Of a DNA stretch of 64,000 bases, positions 32,801 to 46,122 are shown piece after piece; position 1 is the first letter of the stretch, and every line of letters begins with the position of its first letter. The position numbers and the translations under genes are program-made. The notes beneath the pieces were generated by a model. That model searched no databases. It was not told the DNA's origin and saw only the letters and a list, made by a program, of their open reading frames with translations. Source of the DNA: Cinnamomum chago (Eukaryota > Streptophyta > Magnoliopsida > Laurales > Lauraceae); the NCBI GenBank assembly GCA_038049695.1, contig CP142452.1:75648501-75712500 (forward strand), in the 5' to 3' direction.

Positions 32801-33600
32801 TTATATATATATATATTTATAAATATATATATTTTTTCACTTTTTCTCTTCTCTGCCTTTTTGGCCCTTTGGCTACAGCCTATTCGGTTACTTGCGGGCA
32901 AAGAAACCAAAGAAAAGCTACGAAACGACTGAGATGAACATAGCTTTTGCTTTTTGACTTAACACACTACGCAACTCTTATTAGCGATTTGGAACTGAGA
33001 GCCCCATCAAAACGTTCTTCCTTTTTCCCTGCTTCACTTCCAATACTGCATAGACTATAGAGTCGTCCTCCAAAGAAGCTTCAGTTGGGAAACGCAAGAA
33101 AAGATTACAGAAGTTTCAAGAGAAACGTGGTGAGTGATATTTTTTGCTGTGATTTTATTTGCATGCTATGTAGATATAATTTAGTCCAGAGTCCTTTGAT
33201 TGGTACGATCTACAAAAGGAACGGATTAGGACGAATTGTTGGTGGTAAGGAACTTGGGGAAGGATGAGTTTTCCTGCTTATCTTTCTCTCTCTCTTTTTT
33301 TTTTTTTTTTATTATTATTATTTTTTTTTATGGCAATGACATTTGTAGGAGAAAGATCATTGAATGAAATATGCCAAGCTAAGAAATTTAGTATGGTAAA
33401 ACATAATGTGGTAAAGAAATCTGGAAGGCTAAGATCATTTGGTAAGGGAGGATTTTGGATTTTAAGTAAGAGACACTTTCATCTTTTATGGCCAATTTCT
33501 TTACTTAGATATTTTTGTTTATATGAATTGGGTGGGGAATTCATGTGATGGCTTGTCTCTTGGCATTTGTAAATGTCATGTTTGTTTATCAAAATTCTAA
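32801..33600. other. Stretch without a gene; candidate noncoding exon upstream of HSP70 copy B
   Basis: A (TA)n tract follows the element. Between about 33000 and 33129 the sequence is leader-like and ends in a strong donor GTGAGT at 33130. If used, it would splice across about 3 kb to the acceptor just before the copy B start codon. There is no direct evidence of use. Short ORFs to 33548 run through a T-rich tract and do not look coding. Confidence 0.35.
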
Positions 33601-33940
33601 GAGCATGTTTGGTAACAGGCGATGAATCTATAGATTTAATGATTCTTTAGGATTGCCGGAATAAGGAATTCTCGCTGGGGATTTGTATAGTTAAGGATTT
33701 CACATTGCTATTGATGTGTATTGATGCATATAACTGAGGAAAATAAGTTTCAATGTGCAAATCCACTTTAAGTGAAAATTTTCAAATCTTATGGGGGGTG
33801 GTCGCATGAGAAAATTCTAGCAAATAAAGATTTTCATTCGTCCAAATTCTCCGGAATTTACAATTGTCAAACATGGATTTAGTACAACTTAAGGAAAACC
33901 GAAAATCTTTTCCCTAAATATTTGGTTACCAAACGTGACT
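33601..33940. mobile_element. Tourist-like (PIF/Harbinger) MITE
   Basis: This 340-bp element has ends GAGCATGTTTGGTAAC and, inverted, GGTTACCAAACGTGACT. It is flanked by TAA on both sides (33598-33600, 33941-33943), the usual 3-bp target duplication of this group. Non-coding. Confidence 0.75.
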
Positions 33941-34274
33941 TAAAAGTCCAATCACATGAAAGGTCTCACATGACCTTTCAAATTCTTGAAACTCCAACCC
34001 CTCTGCGTTTGGTCAAATTTCTAGATGCTCAATTATAGAGGAGGATTCTGAAATTGCACTATGTATGAGAATTTAGAAATTCTCTAAACAAGAAGTCTTT
34101 GAATTCTAGTAAAGAAAAGGTAATGGTATCAGACGGTGCATTTCAAATATAGAAGTTTAGGACATTTTATATGAGTAGTTTTAGTGTTAGGTAAGGGGGT
34201 TTCTTAGAATTTATGTGTTTTAGTTTATGATAAATTTACACCGCTTACAGCAAATGTTTTCACTGCCTTGAGGG

Positions 34275-35303
34275 CAGGGGCGGAACCAGAAATTTTATTT
34301 TATTTTATTATTGTTTTTTTTTTTTTTTTTTTGGGGTGGGGGGGGACGACCGACGGACGGACGGGACCATCTTATAAACCGTATTCAAATGCAGGACCCT
34401 TTCCCTAAAATTTCGTGGGTCCCACCGTGACGAATCATAGTTTGCATAGAATCTCAAAATGATATTTGGAGTTTTCTGGGACACATAAGTATGCTCAATG
34501 ATAAATATCAGTGAAATAGACTCATAGTTAAATGTTAAATTGTTCAGAAACATTGTCCCACTGGTTTTTATCATCTAAAAAGGCTTTCCTCCAATCATAT
34601 TTATTATGACATAGGTATAATTATAACTAAAACATAAGAAAGTAACTATTTTTTTTTTTAATTCAAAGTGGATATAACTCCATTTGGATTAGAGATTTAT
34701 GTAATAAAAGAATACAAGGTGAAAATAATTTTGAGTGGTTTAGACTTTATATGTGAGCTTCAATGATTGAAAAGACTAATACTGTACTGTGCACGATTAT
34801 ATTTACCAAGTGTAAATAACTAAAGTAAGAAAATTGTAAGATGGTTCCGTTTTTCTTCAACAAACATGTTACCACTTGGCATTTATTAAAAACTACGATG
34901 AGGGCAACTCAATCGGCTACTCGGAGACAGCATGTGGACAACTCTTGGCTAATCTAGCACAGTAGAACCCATTAGATTCACATTTATGGTTTATTGAATA
35001 AATGGTTTGTGCAATGAGTTTCTATTTATGTAATAAATCACTTGGTAACATTAGCAGACTCTTTCTCCTTTAACTCCTCCCTTTCCTTTCCTTTCTTTTT
35101 CTACACTTTATTTTTTTTTTCTCACAAATCAATTAAGATTGTGTAGCACTATTTTTGGAATTAATGAATCAGACACTTAGATATGACACTTGATGGGGGT
35201 CCATCCACCACAAAATGGAGGTGTAACTTGATCTAAAGAAAGGAGATTTAAAAAACTAGGGGGGACCATGGCCCCTGCCAGCCCCCCTCTAGTTCCGCCC
35301 CTG
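34275..35303. mobile_element. Non-autonomous hAT element, 1.03 kb
   Basis: Terminal inverted repeats CAGGGGCGGAACCAG / CTAGTTCCGCCCCTG differ at one position. The 8-bp target duplication cttgaggg is perfect (34267-34274, 35304-35311). Both features are typical of hAT elements. No transposase ORF is visible. Confidence 0.93.
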
Positions 35304-35483
35304 CTTGAGGGGCCCTGAAGGCTGAAACTTGTGATTTATGTATCCTCCGATGATCTGCATCAAAGAAACTCTTTGTCTAATGAAAAAGCAACACATCAGA
35401 TAAATGCTTTATCTGCAATGTATGATGTCTTTCTGTACAAGTGCAAGGTTCTTCCTTCAAGAGAGAGGGTTGCTGACGTATCA

Positions 35484-38400
35484 GATTTTCATTGGCGGAT
35501 ACAGAGTATTCAAATTTGTTTTATTTTATTTTTTTTTAATTTTCATTTTCTGGTAGTGTTATATTTTCTTAATATGGGTCCATATGTGCCCAGATATCAA
35601 AATATATTTAATCTTTATTTATCCATAATCATCTGCTATGCAGGCAATAAGCCCAGTACTTAAAATCCTGTGACAGAGTCAGAAAATATCATTATATATC
35701 TACACCATACAGATACTCTAATAGCAAGGCTTAGAGATTCTTATGCTCATTCCTATAAATATACAATCAGGCTTATCTCTGTATTCTAAAGCATTCAAAA
35801 TCACTATAGCGCTTGTTTTATATATTACATACCAAGTTTCATTTCAATAAAAAAAAAAAACACATGTTATACATGTGATCAATCTGACTGTAAATCAAAT
35901 TGAAGTGAAAGGGTACCCACTGGTGCATTTAGACAGTTATCCTGTTGGAAAAACCAGAATAAAGAAAAGCCCCATTGGTTCAAATCAATGGAAGAACATA
36001 AGAGATAGAAAGGTTATGATAGAAAGAACATGAGATAGAAAGGTTATGATGTTTTCCTTTAATGCACAATAGCATACTCAACTTCAATCAAGAAATCATA
36101 GAATACTGGAAACCTTAGAAAGGATCAGAGAATTTCATCTTTACTCCTCTTTTGTTCAGCTTTATATCAACTGCAATTTCAGATCAAAAGTCCCGCTAGA
36201 TGGAATTTAAAGGTACAGCAATTGGCATTGATCTTGGCACAACGTATTCTTGTGTGGGTATTTGGCTTACGCAGCAGCAACGGGTAGAGATAATAACTAA
36301 TGATCAAGGCAACCGTACAACCCCTTCATATGTTGCATTCACCAACACAGAGCGTCTCATTGGAGAAGCTGCAACGAATCAGGTTGCCAGGAATCCTGTT
36401 AACACCCTCTTTGGTATGTCATCAGTTTTCCAATTCTTCCGCAGTGTTGTCACATGCATATGTTTCAATCGTTTGGAGTTGTTATCTATGTAAGTTCATT
36501 TATTTGTTTTACCGTCACATACATTTCTTGGACTGAGGTGTAGTCTAAAACAAAAACATGTATGTTGCTCAATGAGTCAATGATATTCTAAAGGTGCTAG
36601 ATTGTTCATTTGCGAAAACAGCTCCATCTGATACTGCTACCTGCTGTTCCCATTCCATTGGCTTTGATTATATAGCTAAAAAGCTCCAATGTCAAATGAA
36701 TTATATGCACAATCGATTACTCAACTTGATGTCATAGGCCTGTTAGCTAAATATTTTGTATTTTTGTTCAAACTTCCACCCCCATGTTTGGGTCGCATGC
36801 GACCAACCCTGCGGGAATGCAATATCAATTACAAATATTCAATTTGATTCTGTGGTCATAACAATTGAATCGTGAGCATATAAAATGAACAAAGATTATT
36901 TCCTTGTTTTGGAAGATGGTTAAAATTGGTAAATTAATTAAGAAAATTTTAGTCATAAACAATCTGTAGAAATCCCTTCTTATAGAACTATCCACTATCC
37001 ACATAAAGTAGCTAAATTTGTGTTGATACGATGGGTTGTCCTACCTGTAGACTTGATCAGTTTACTCTGTGGAAGGAATTGATTTGGACCACATTTGTTC
37101 CAAAACTTTACTCCTTAGTGGAAGAGAATCTGTAAAACCAATGGATTAGGCATAGTTGGTCTTGAATTATCTTTTTAGTTCATCTATAATTTAAAACGAC
37201 AACAATAGTTTAAGAAATTGCAAGACCATTGGAAAGGTTCTTTTATCTACATTCAAATATTTGAACAATTAACATAAACATGTATTTTTTTTTATTTATT
37301 TTTACAGATGTGAAGCGATTGATAGGCAGGAGATTTGATGATGACTCTGTCCAGAAAGACATTGATCTTTGGCCCTTCAAGGTTGTTGATGGTGCATGCA
37401 ATAAACCTATGATCATTGTTGAATATAAGGGTGAAAAAAAGAAGTTTGCCCCAGAGGAAATCTCTGCTGTGGTCCTCTCCAAAATGCGCGAAATTGCTGA
37501 GGCCTATCTAGGTTCCAAAGTCAAGAATGCTGTTATTACTGTTCCTGCTTACTTCCATGATTCTCAACGGCAGGCCACAAAGGATGCAGGTATTATTGCT
37601 GGGCTCGATGTCCTGCGCATTATCAACGAGCCTACTGCTGCTGCCATTGCCTATGGCATAGAACTTAACGAAGGTTTCCACTTTGAAAAGAATGCTCTCA
37701 TCTTTGATCTTGGTGGCGGGACCTTTGATATCTCTGTGGTCACTGTAAAAGAGGGTAAGTTGGAAGTGAAAGCCACTGCTGGAGACACCCACCTTGGTGG
37801 AGAGGATTTTGACACTAATATGGTTAAACACTTGATTTTCGAATTCAAGAGGCGGCACAAGAAGGACATTAGTGGGAATCCAAGAGCTGTCCGAAGGTTG
37901 AGGACATCATGTGAGAAGGCCAAGCGAATCCTCTCTTCCGCTTATGTGACCAGTGTAGAAATCGATTGCTTAAATGAAGGAACTGACTTTCAGTTTACTT
38001 TCACTCGTGCCAAGTTTGAAGAATTGAACATGGGTCTCTTTAATAGGTGCATTGAGCTCGTCACAAATTGCTTGATAGATGCAAAGATGGACAAAAGTTC
38101 CATTGACGATGTTGTTCTTGTCGGAGGGTCGACCAGGATTCCCAAGGTCCAGCAATTATTAAAAGACCTATTTGGTGGGAAGGAGCTTTGCAAGAGCATC
38201 AATCCTGATGAGGCCGTCGCCTATGGTGCTTCAATTGAGGCTGCCAAATTGAGTGGTGTTGCCAATATGAAGGTGCAAGACCTGGCACTAGTGGACGTCA
38301 CCCCTCTCTCGCTTGGAACGGAGGTCGGTGATAATTTGATGGCCGTCGTAGTTCCAAGGAACACCACCATTCCTACTAAAAAGAAGAGCAACTTCTATAC

Positions 38401-39035
38401 CTCAAAAGATAATCAGACTCGTGTCGGTGTTGGGGTCTACCAGGGAGAGCGAGTTAGAGTTGAAGAGAACCATAAGTTGGGCGAATTTATCCTATCTGAC
38501 ATCCCTGCTGCCCCCAAAGGAGAAATACCTATCACTGTCAGTTTTAAAATTGATACCAATGGCATCCTAACGGTCTCTGCAAAGGTGAAGACAGGGCAGA
38601 AGAAGCAAATCATAATCAATAACAGCACGCTGAATCTTAGCAAGGAGGAAATTGAAATGCTGGTTCAGAATGCAGAGAAATATAAGATAGAAGATGACGA
38701 GTACAAGAAGAAGGTGAAAGCGAGGATTGCCTTAGAGGACCATGCCTATGAAATGAGTAAGGCTATTAATGATGCCAATATTTGTGCAAAGCTGTCTGGC
38801 GTAAACAAAAAGATGATTGAGATCACTCTCAAAGAGATAAGCCAATGGCTAGAAAAGAACACGACTGCAGAGACTAAGGAGTATCTTGATTGGAAGGAGG
38901 AGCTAGAGAACATTTGCAGGAGTAGATTGCCAAAAATTTACCTTGATTAAATGTTGATCGGCGGAAATTGATCCTTCAAGCACTTATATTTGTTGCTTTC
39001 CTTCCAATTTAGAGGCTTCTCTTACTATATTTAAT
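35484..39035 (+). repeat. Segmental duplication unit carrying HSP70 copy B
   Basis: Nearly identical to the copy A block (13777-28880 without its retroelement). The left edge falls inside the 5'UTR intron of A, so the A promoter and first exon are not included. Confidence 0.88.
36200..38950 (+). CDS. HSP70 copy B, apparently intact chaperone without EEVD tail
   Basis: Exon 1 is 36200-36413, the intron 36414-37307 (GT-AG) and exon 2 37308-38950, giving 618 aa. HSP70 uses ATP-driven cycles to bind and release unfolded peptides. All three family signatures are present ([44 protein letters not shown]), together with [11 protein letters not shown], the catalytic Lys in [10 protein letters not shown] and the linker-like DVTPLSLG at the start of the peptide-binding domain. 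The protein is about 30-40 residues shorter than plant cytosolic HSC70 (about 650 aa). It ends IYLD right after the lid helices, so it lacks the Gly-rich tail and the EEVD motif that binds TPR co-chaperones such as HOP. No signal or transit peptide is visible; cytosolic or nuclear location is inferred. Promoter elements matching copy A are absent upstream. Confidence 0.95.
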
Positions 39036-41030
39036 ATAATATAGATGTGTGAGCTTCATTCACTATTTGACTGCAGAAATTTTAAGATGATTCACCGGTG
39101 CCCCTGGTTTTTAGATTTTGCTTGATTTCATTGCTAACTTTTGAACTTGGACCTTATCATATGATATGAATTGTTTCAAGTAGTTAGAAAATGATCATTT
39201 CAAAAAGTTCCTCCCATCTACATAAGTATCTTATTGCCTTCACCTCACCTAATGACCATCCTTTCTCATCTCCTTCACTATCTTAAAGATGTAGCTCATT
39301 TAACCATGAATTTCTATTGAATGTATTCAATACCTATGTATTCTAAAATAATCTAAATAAACAGGCCAAAATGGAATAATAAGGTCTGGTGTGATGTTTT
39401 GACTGGTTTTTAATTAAGCCAGAATTGTTTACTGTATGGACCTAAATTTATTGGGTCATGGGTTTTATCCTTGTGGACACCATACCGATCTTGCAAAAGC
39501 ATACCAATAGTAAGTATATATATGTAAGCATGTTATAGAAGTTTCAAGTCCTGATTTGAGCTGCTCGTTCATGTTAGGGGTCATGGTTTAGGTCTCAATA
39601 TGATTTCTTATAATGGTTACAGGTCTTGTAACCTTCACTCCATACGGGTCCTGGTTCAACTACAGTTCCTTGTTAAGCCTTTTATTTTTACTAAATTCAA
39701 TCCCTCATTAATCCTTTAGTGGAGCTCATCTGATCATGAAGTATTCAATTCACGTGTACCAAGGCAAACAAGCAGGCTTAAGTGTTGGAAAATCTTCACC
39801 ACAGCCAGTTGGTATCTAACGCATGCAGTGAGGGATGCAATAATCACAATTGATTGTGACTCAACAATACTTGATCTTTAATAAAAAGGAAAATCCACAC
39901 ACAAGAAGAAAGACAGAGATTCACTTACCGTTGATTGCAAAAATCCATCGCCAATGCCTTCCATTCAAATAAGAGATATACAAAGGAGAATAAAAATAGA
40001 TAAAAATACATATATGTATAACTTTAGTCGCTGCCTTTACATTCTTATTTATAATACTAGCATTTTAGATATTTCACTTCTGCTTTGCCTTTAGCTCTGG
40101 ATCTATATAGTTTCCGATCCATGGACCGGAAACCTGATGGATTCTTCCAAAGAGATGATGGTTTGCTAAGCGATGTAGCCCAGATTACTCTCCTTTTGGC
40201 AATGATTTATTTTATTGTACAATTTTTAAGGATGACCATGTAAATTTGAAACTCGGTTTGAATTACATTGAGCTGGTCAAGATCACAGTACAAACAAATC
40301 CTATAATATTATATAAACTGAATAACATATCAGGCTGTTTCTAGGCCCCCGGACTCTAAAACTTCAGTAAGTTCAATAAAGGAATGAAGATTATTTAAAA
40401 TTAGTTTTAAATTCACTTTCATATTAAAACATGTGAATCACTTAGTGGGTCCGTCACACTTACAAGCATAAAGCAGGAATCATGTCTAAATGTCATGATC
40501 CATCAACTACAGCCAAAATATGAATGGCACTACTAGTTAGTAATAAATAGAAATAGATAAACTCTAATAAAAAAGATAATGTTGGAGAGTGGGAACTCTA
40601 AATACAAAATATAGATTTTGAAAAATTATAGATGCATTTTTGTAAACGACTCTTCTAAGAAGTGTTCTTTAATTTGTTGACGATAAAAAAAAAAAATGAA
40701 TGTTTTGGCTAAGTTGGGGGTAGAAAGAGAGGTAGCTTTGCTTGCTATTTTGTAATTTATTGTTTTGTCTTGATATTTAGCTCTAATACCTACGCATGTT
40801 TTTTCTTTACATCTTTATTGTACCTTTCTTAAGTCTTTAATATATTTTACCGTTACCGATAAAAAAAAAGTGTTCTTTAAAAAATTATGAGAAAAAAATC
40901 ACCATGCAGTTTCCTAATCTAATCACATGACCTCTAAGCTCAAAGACCGGTCCATGTCATGTAGCATGGCAGTTTCCTAATATAAGAGAAAGTAAGAACT
41001 AAGAAACTCTTATGTTCAGGGTCTCTGCAC
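39036..41030. other. Gene-free stretch between HSP70 copies B and C
   Basis: AT-rich DNA. I see no ORF over 60 codons and no well-bounded element. Poly-A and (AT) tracts occur near 40686, 40860 and 41290. Confidence 0.55.
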
Positions 41031-41040
41031 TTTTAGTATG

Positions 41041-41192
41041 GGAGTTCCTACTATAAAAGGAACTCCTACTTTCATTGTCTTGGACCCCTCCTCCAAATCT
41101 AATCTTTGGAAAGGATTAATTAACTCTCACGCTCTCTGTTCATCTCTCAACCAAGTTCTGTATACGAACATCATTCACTACAAAAGTAGAAG
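41041..41192 (+). promoter_or_regulatory. Likely promoter and noncoding first exon of HSP70 copy C
   Basis: TATAAAAG (41052-41059) sits between the inverted arms GGAGTTCC (41041-41048) and GGAACTCC (41059-41066). A leader follows and ends at the donor GTAATT at 41193. The acceptor TTTCAG ending 43333 lies 21 nt before the ATG, so the 5'UTR intron would be about 2.1 kb. The block 41041-41480 is duplicated at 56840-57290 upstream of copy D. A second donor-like site near 42550 is an alternative start of the leader. Confidence 0.55.
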
Positions 41193-43354
41193 GTAATTCT
41201 TCTTTATAATACTGATTTCTTTTTCTTTATATTCTGCAATTTGATTTAATTTAATGCTTTTTAATTACCTGTTTATAGTGTTTACTTTTGTTATAAAAAA
41301 AAAGATTTCATTATTTTTTTATATTGATTTAGACTGATTAGATTATATTTTTTTAAAATTATGTTTAATTATATTCAATTAACAGATATGGTAAACAAAT
41401 TTACATGATTTGATGAGAATGATTTAAACTGATTTGGGATTTACATAAGGAGAACTACAAATTGAGTAATTGGGTTTCAAAGCAAGATAACCGAGGAAGA
41501 AGAGGTATACAAAGATCAGTGTTGATGTTGGCCATCTAATGCTCTGTTTTCTTCTCTTCTATATATGTTTGTTTTATTTAATTTAAAAAAAAATATTTTC
41601 CTGTACTAGATGTCAAACCCACAAGCTTCACATGGATGGTTGAAGTGGACTACACTATCCATTGCTCTCATATTAAGAGTCTAGATCCACTGTCGAATCT
41701 CTTACGCAATAACCATGCAATGGCCTCACATGATAATAATCTAAACCATTGAAGATGAATCTCATCCCATCCATATTAATATCTTCATATTCATTGAAAT
41801 GCTATAACAATAGGGCAACAATACACATGTGTTCTAATTAGTATCATACATTATTTATCTAATTTCTCTTTATATTTGCATATGGTGTCTTTACATTGGG
41901 TCCCTTCATCTCAAAAGTTAGGGATAATTGTAGCATGCCCTTACAAAATCGTTTGAGATGAATTTGAATCCCTTGATTCCAGCCCTTTAAATCTGTATAT
42001 TATTGGGGCCCTTTATAAAATTTGCCAGTAGGCCTATTTGGATCCTTAGTTCATCCTTTGAGCAATCATGATGCTCCAACTAATTGTATTTGTATATGGG
42101 TTTTTCCCTTTCAATGAGTCCCATCATTTTGAAGGCACAGATCATTGTTGCTAGCTCTTACAAAAATCAACACCCCTAAGACAAAGAAATTGATAGAGAT
42201 GAATCATGATCATTTAATTTGAAGCCTATAAATCTATGAGTGGGCCCTCTTAGGAAATTACCTTTTGAAAGATGAGGCTTAAAGACCATGTAAAGCTATA
42301 TTGTAGCAAGTAGTAACCACTCCCTAGCTTTTCGAAAGCAGAACTCAATGGACGAAAGACTGGGCATTCTTTGGAGGTAGAGTCCGGATCTGACTATACT
42401 TTCTAAAGGCGCCCCGAGTACGTGTATACCGTATATGCATATATTTGTGCTTCCTGCTTAGTCTTCATCTTCATCTTTCTCAAAGTTTATAGTCCCTGTT
42501 CTCCTAAGTTCTCATCCTTTGCAAGATATCAAAGTCAATTCCAGAAGAACAGTAGGTGATCTTTGAACTTGTTTTTTTACTTCATATTGGTAGTTCCGTA
42601 GCATGTTGATGAAAATGAATGAAAGACATTAGACCTTGACAACATCAGATGTTATCGGGTATATATATGTATAGGAGAATATTCATATGCATCCATCCCT
42701 CACCATAGGATGGGAGACACTTACATAATTGAAAATATTCATTAGCAAAAGAGGAAAAGCTATATACGGTCATATGCATATGTAGAAAAAAGAATGTAGG
42801 GTTAATGGTCGAGATTAATTGTAGGGTTTTTGGAGAGGCTCTAAAACACTTTATATTGAAGTCATGGGCTGTTCAACCTAGTATTGTTATTATTCACTAT
42901 CTTTGACTAAAAGTTCTCTTGTTTGCACCTTGCTTCATCTTCTCCATTAGTTTTTAGTGAGCTCCCAGCAAATCTAAGATATTTTTAATGGATTTGCAAT
43001 TAAGGTAGGTGATTTCTCCTGGTTTTACTTTTACCATAGCATTTTTCTAATATTGAGGATTCTTGGGTCGGGTTCATAAATGATTGGGTTTGGCTTTCTT
43101 GATTGTGGCAACATGATCCCATCACTAGTTCAGTTCATTAAAAACCAATAAGATATAAAATAGTTAAAAGACGTTTTTTATTCAATGCATAATCACGGAC
43201 TAATCTTTTATCAAGAATATATCAGAGAACAGTGAGAAACATTGGAAAGAAGTATCGTTGCAAGGGAAATTATTTAGGAATTCTAACTCACTTTCTTTTC
43301 TCTTTTCACCTTTCTATGGTATTGTGATTTCAGATTAATAGTCACGGTGCCTAG

Positions 43355-46122
43355 ATGAAAGGCAAAGATATCTTTTTTAGCCTTTTGGGCAGGACGAAAG
43401 ACAAAGACCCAGCAACAACTGGCATCAATCTTGGCACGAACGAAGATCTAGCAATTGGCATCGATCTTGGCACAACATATTCTTGTGTGGGTATTTGGCT
43501 TAAGCAGCACCAAAGGGTAGAGATAATAACTAACGATCTAGGTAATCCTTTGACCCCTTCGTGTGTTGCATTCACCAAGACAAGGCGTCTCATTGGCGAA
43601 GATGCGAAAAATCATGCTTCCAAGAATCCTGTCAACACTCTATATGGTATGTCATCAGCGTTCAATTCCTTTTATATGTGATCACAGCCTTTTATATGTA
43701 ATCACATGCATCTATTCACATGTGTACCTTCTATATATGATTACATGCATTTGGTGGATAGAATTGGGACTTGGGAGCCTGTTGGAAAAAAAAAAAAAAA
43801 AAAACATGTGGAATGTTGTTGGGACCTACCAAATAACAGTTTTCAGGGGTAGTTGGATTATCCATCTGCAAGAAAATGGACTCATATAAATAATATTGCT
43901 ACATGTTATTCAACTATTTTATTGCCTTTGATCATATTGCTAGTAAAAATAGTATTTTGAAATGAATCTTTGTGCTGCTGATGCAATATCACCAGCTTGG
44001 CTCAATTTCATGGACCTAGGTAGGTAAATGTTACACATTTTGGATGTCATCATTTAAGAAGTGGCCATGAATAATATATTAGGGTAACTTTTAGTCATAA
44101 ACAACTTATACAAAGTTCTTCATATGCAACCATCCACCATGCAATAGCTTAGCTAAATTTGAAATTCCAAGGCGGGTCGGATGGCAATTGTGGTCCTACT
44201 TGTTGACTGCTTGATCATTTGTTCTCCAGTGGAAGCATTTTATTTGGACCCACATTTGTTGCAATTATTTTCTCCTCCTGAAGAGTGAAGTCATGATGGT
44301 GAAAGGTTAAATTAGTATAACCAATGCGCATAGGCACGGTTGGTGTTGATTTTTTTTTTCTATTGTTAGTTCACCTCAAATTCAAAGAGGTAGAAAAAAT
44401 AAAAGAGAACAGAATGTAAGACGCGTTGAAAGGTTATTGTTATTGTATCTTCCTACACAATATTTAAATAGTTAACTCTTTTTTTTTTTATCTTCAGATG
44501 TGAAGCGATTGATAGGCAAGAGATTTGATGATGACTCCGTCCAGAAAGACATCAAACTCTGGCCATTCAAGGTTGTTGCTGGTCCAAGAAGTAAACCTTT
44601 GATCATTGCTGAATATAGGGGCGATGAAAAAGAGTTTGCCCCTGAGGAAATCTCTGCTATGGTCCTCTTCAAGATGCGCGAAATTTCTGAGGCTTATCTT
44701 GGCTCCAAAATTAAGAATGCTGTTATTACAGTTCCATCTTACTTCAGTGATTCTCAACGGCAGGCCACAAAGGATGCTGCTATTATTGCTGGGCTCAATG
44801 TCATGCACATTATCAATGAGCCTATTGCTGCTGCCATTGCCTATGGCCTAGCGTGTAATAGTGGAAACTTGGCTGAGAAAAATGCTCTCATCTTTGATCT
44901 TGGCGGTGGGACCTTTGACATCTCTATAGTGACTGTAAAAAAGGGTAACTTGAAAGTGAAAGGTACGACTGGTGATACCCACCTTGGCGGAGAGGATTTT
45001 GACACTAATATGGTTAAGCACTTAATTTGGGAATTCAAGAGGCAGCATAAGAAGGACATTAGTGGGAATCCAAGAGTGGTAAGAAGGTTGAGGACATCAT
45101 GTGAGAAGGCCAAGCGAATCCTCTCATCCACTTATGAGACCGACATAGAAATTGATTGCTTGTATGAGGGAACAGACTTTCATTTTACTTTCACTCGTGT
45201 CAGGTTCGAAGAATTGAACATGGGTCTCTTTAACAGGTGCATTGAGCTCGTAAAAAATTGTTTGAGGGATGCCATGATGGACAAAAGTTCCATCCACGAC
45301 GTTGTTCTTGTCGGAGGGTCGACCAGGATTCCCAAAGTCCAGCAATTGTTACAAGACCTATTTGGTGGGAAGGAGCTTTGCAAGAGCATCAACCCTGATG
45401 AGGCCGTCGCGTATGGTGCTTCAATTGAGGCTGCCAAACTGAGTGGTACTGTTGCCAACATGAAGGTGCAGGACCTGGCACTAGTAGATTATACTCCTCT
45501 CTCACTTGGCATCCGAATGGGTAAAAATATAATGAAAGTCATAGTTCCAAGGAACACAACCATTCCTATAAAAAAGAAAGCCAATTGCATTACAGGAAAA
45601 GACGGCATGACCTCACAAACTTTTACTGTCTACCAAGGAGAAAGAGTTAAAGCCACCAAGAACCGCATTTTAGGCCAATTCACACTAAGTGGCATCCCTG
45701 CAGCTCCAAAAGGAGAAACACCCATCGTTGTCTGCTTCAAAATAGATGCCAGCGGCATCCTGACTGTCTCTGCGAAGGTGAAGAAGATAGGGCTGAAGGA
45801 GAAGATTACAATCAGCCAGAGCAAGCTTAATCTTGGTGAGGAGGAAATTGAACTGATGGTCAAGAACGCAGAGAAATATAAGTTGGAGGACGAAGAGCAC
45901 GAGAAGATAGAGAGTGCAAGGCTTGATTTAGAAAATTACGCATATGAGATGAGGAAGACTATCAATGATGCAACAATTAGTACAAAGCTGTCTATAGCCA
46001 ACAAAACGATGATTGAGGTCGCCCTGAAAGAGATGAGCCAGTGGCTGGAAAACAATCAAAATGCCAAGGCTGAAGAGTTCCGTGATTGGAAGCAGCAGCT
46101 AGAGAACATTTTCAGTAAATGA
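43355..46122 (+). CDS. HSP70 copy C with N-terminal extension, no EEVD tail
   Basis: Exon 1 is 43355-43646, the intron 43647-44497 and exon 2 44498-46122, giving 638 aa. All three HSP70 signatures are present. The N-terminus is about 30 residues longer than copies A and B because a 36-bp tandem duplication repeats the first phosphate-binding strand: [12 protein letters not shown] precedes the genuine [12 protein letters not shown]. In the extra copy the key Asp is Asn. The conserved NEPTAAA motif near the interdomain switch reads NEPIAAA. The lid is complete, but the protein ends QQLENIFSK without the EEVD tail. The start ATG is preceded by an in-frame TAG. The second half of exon 2 is nearly identical to copy D, which indicates gene conversion. 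Confidence 0.93.

Noticed and set aside
35331-35663. ORF of 110 codons just before the copy B duplication
   Set aside because: Only the first half could be an exon remnant; it runs into the duplicated noncoding block and matches no family I know.
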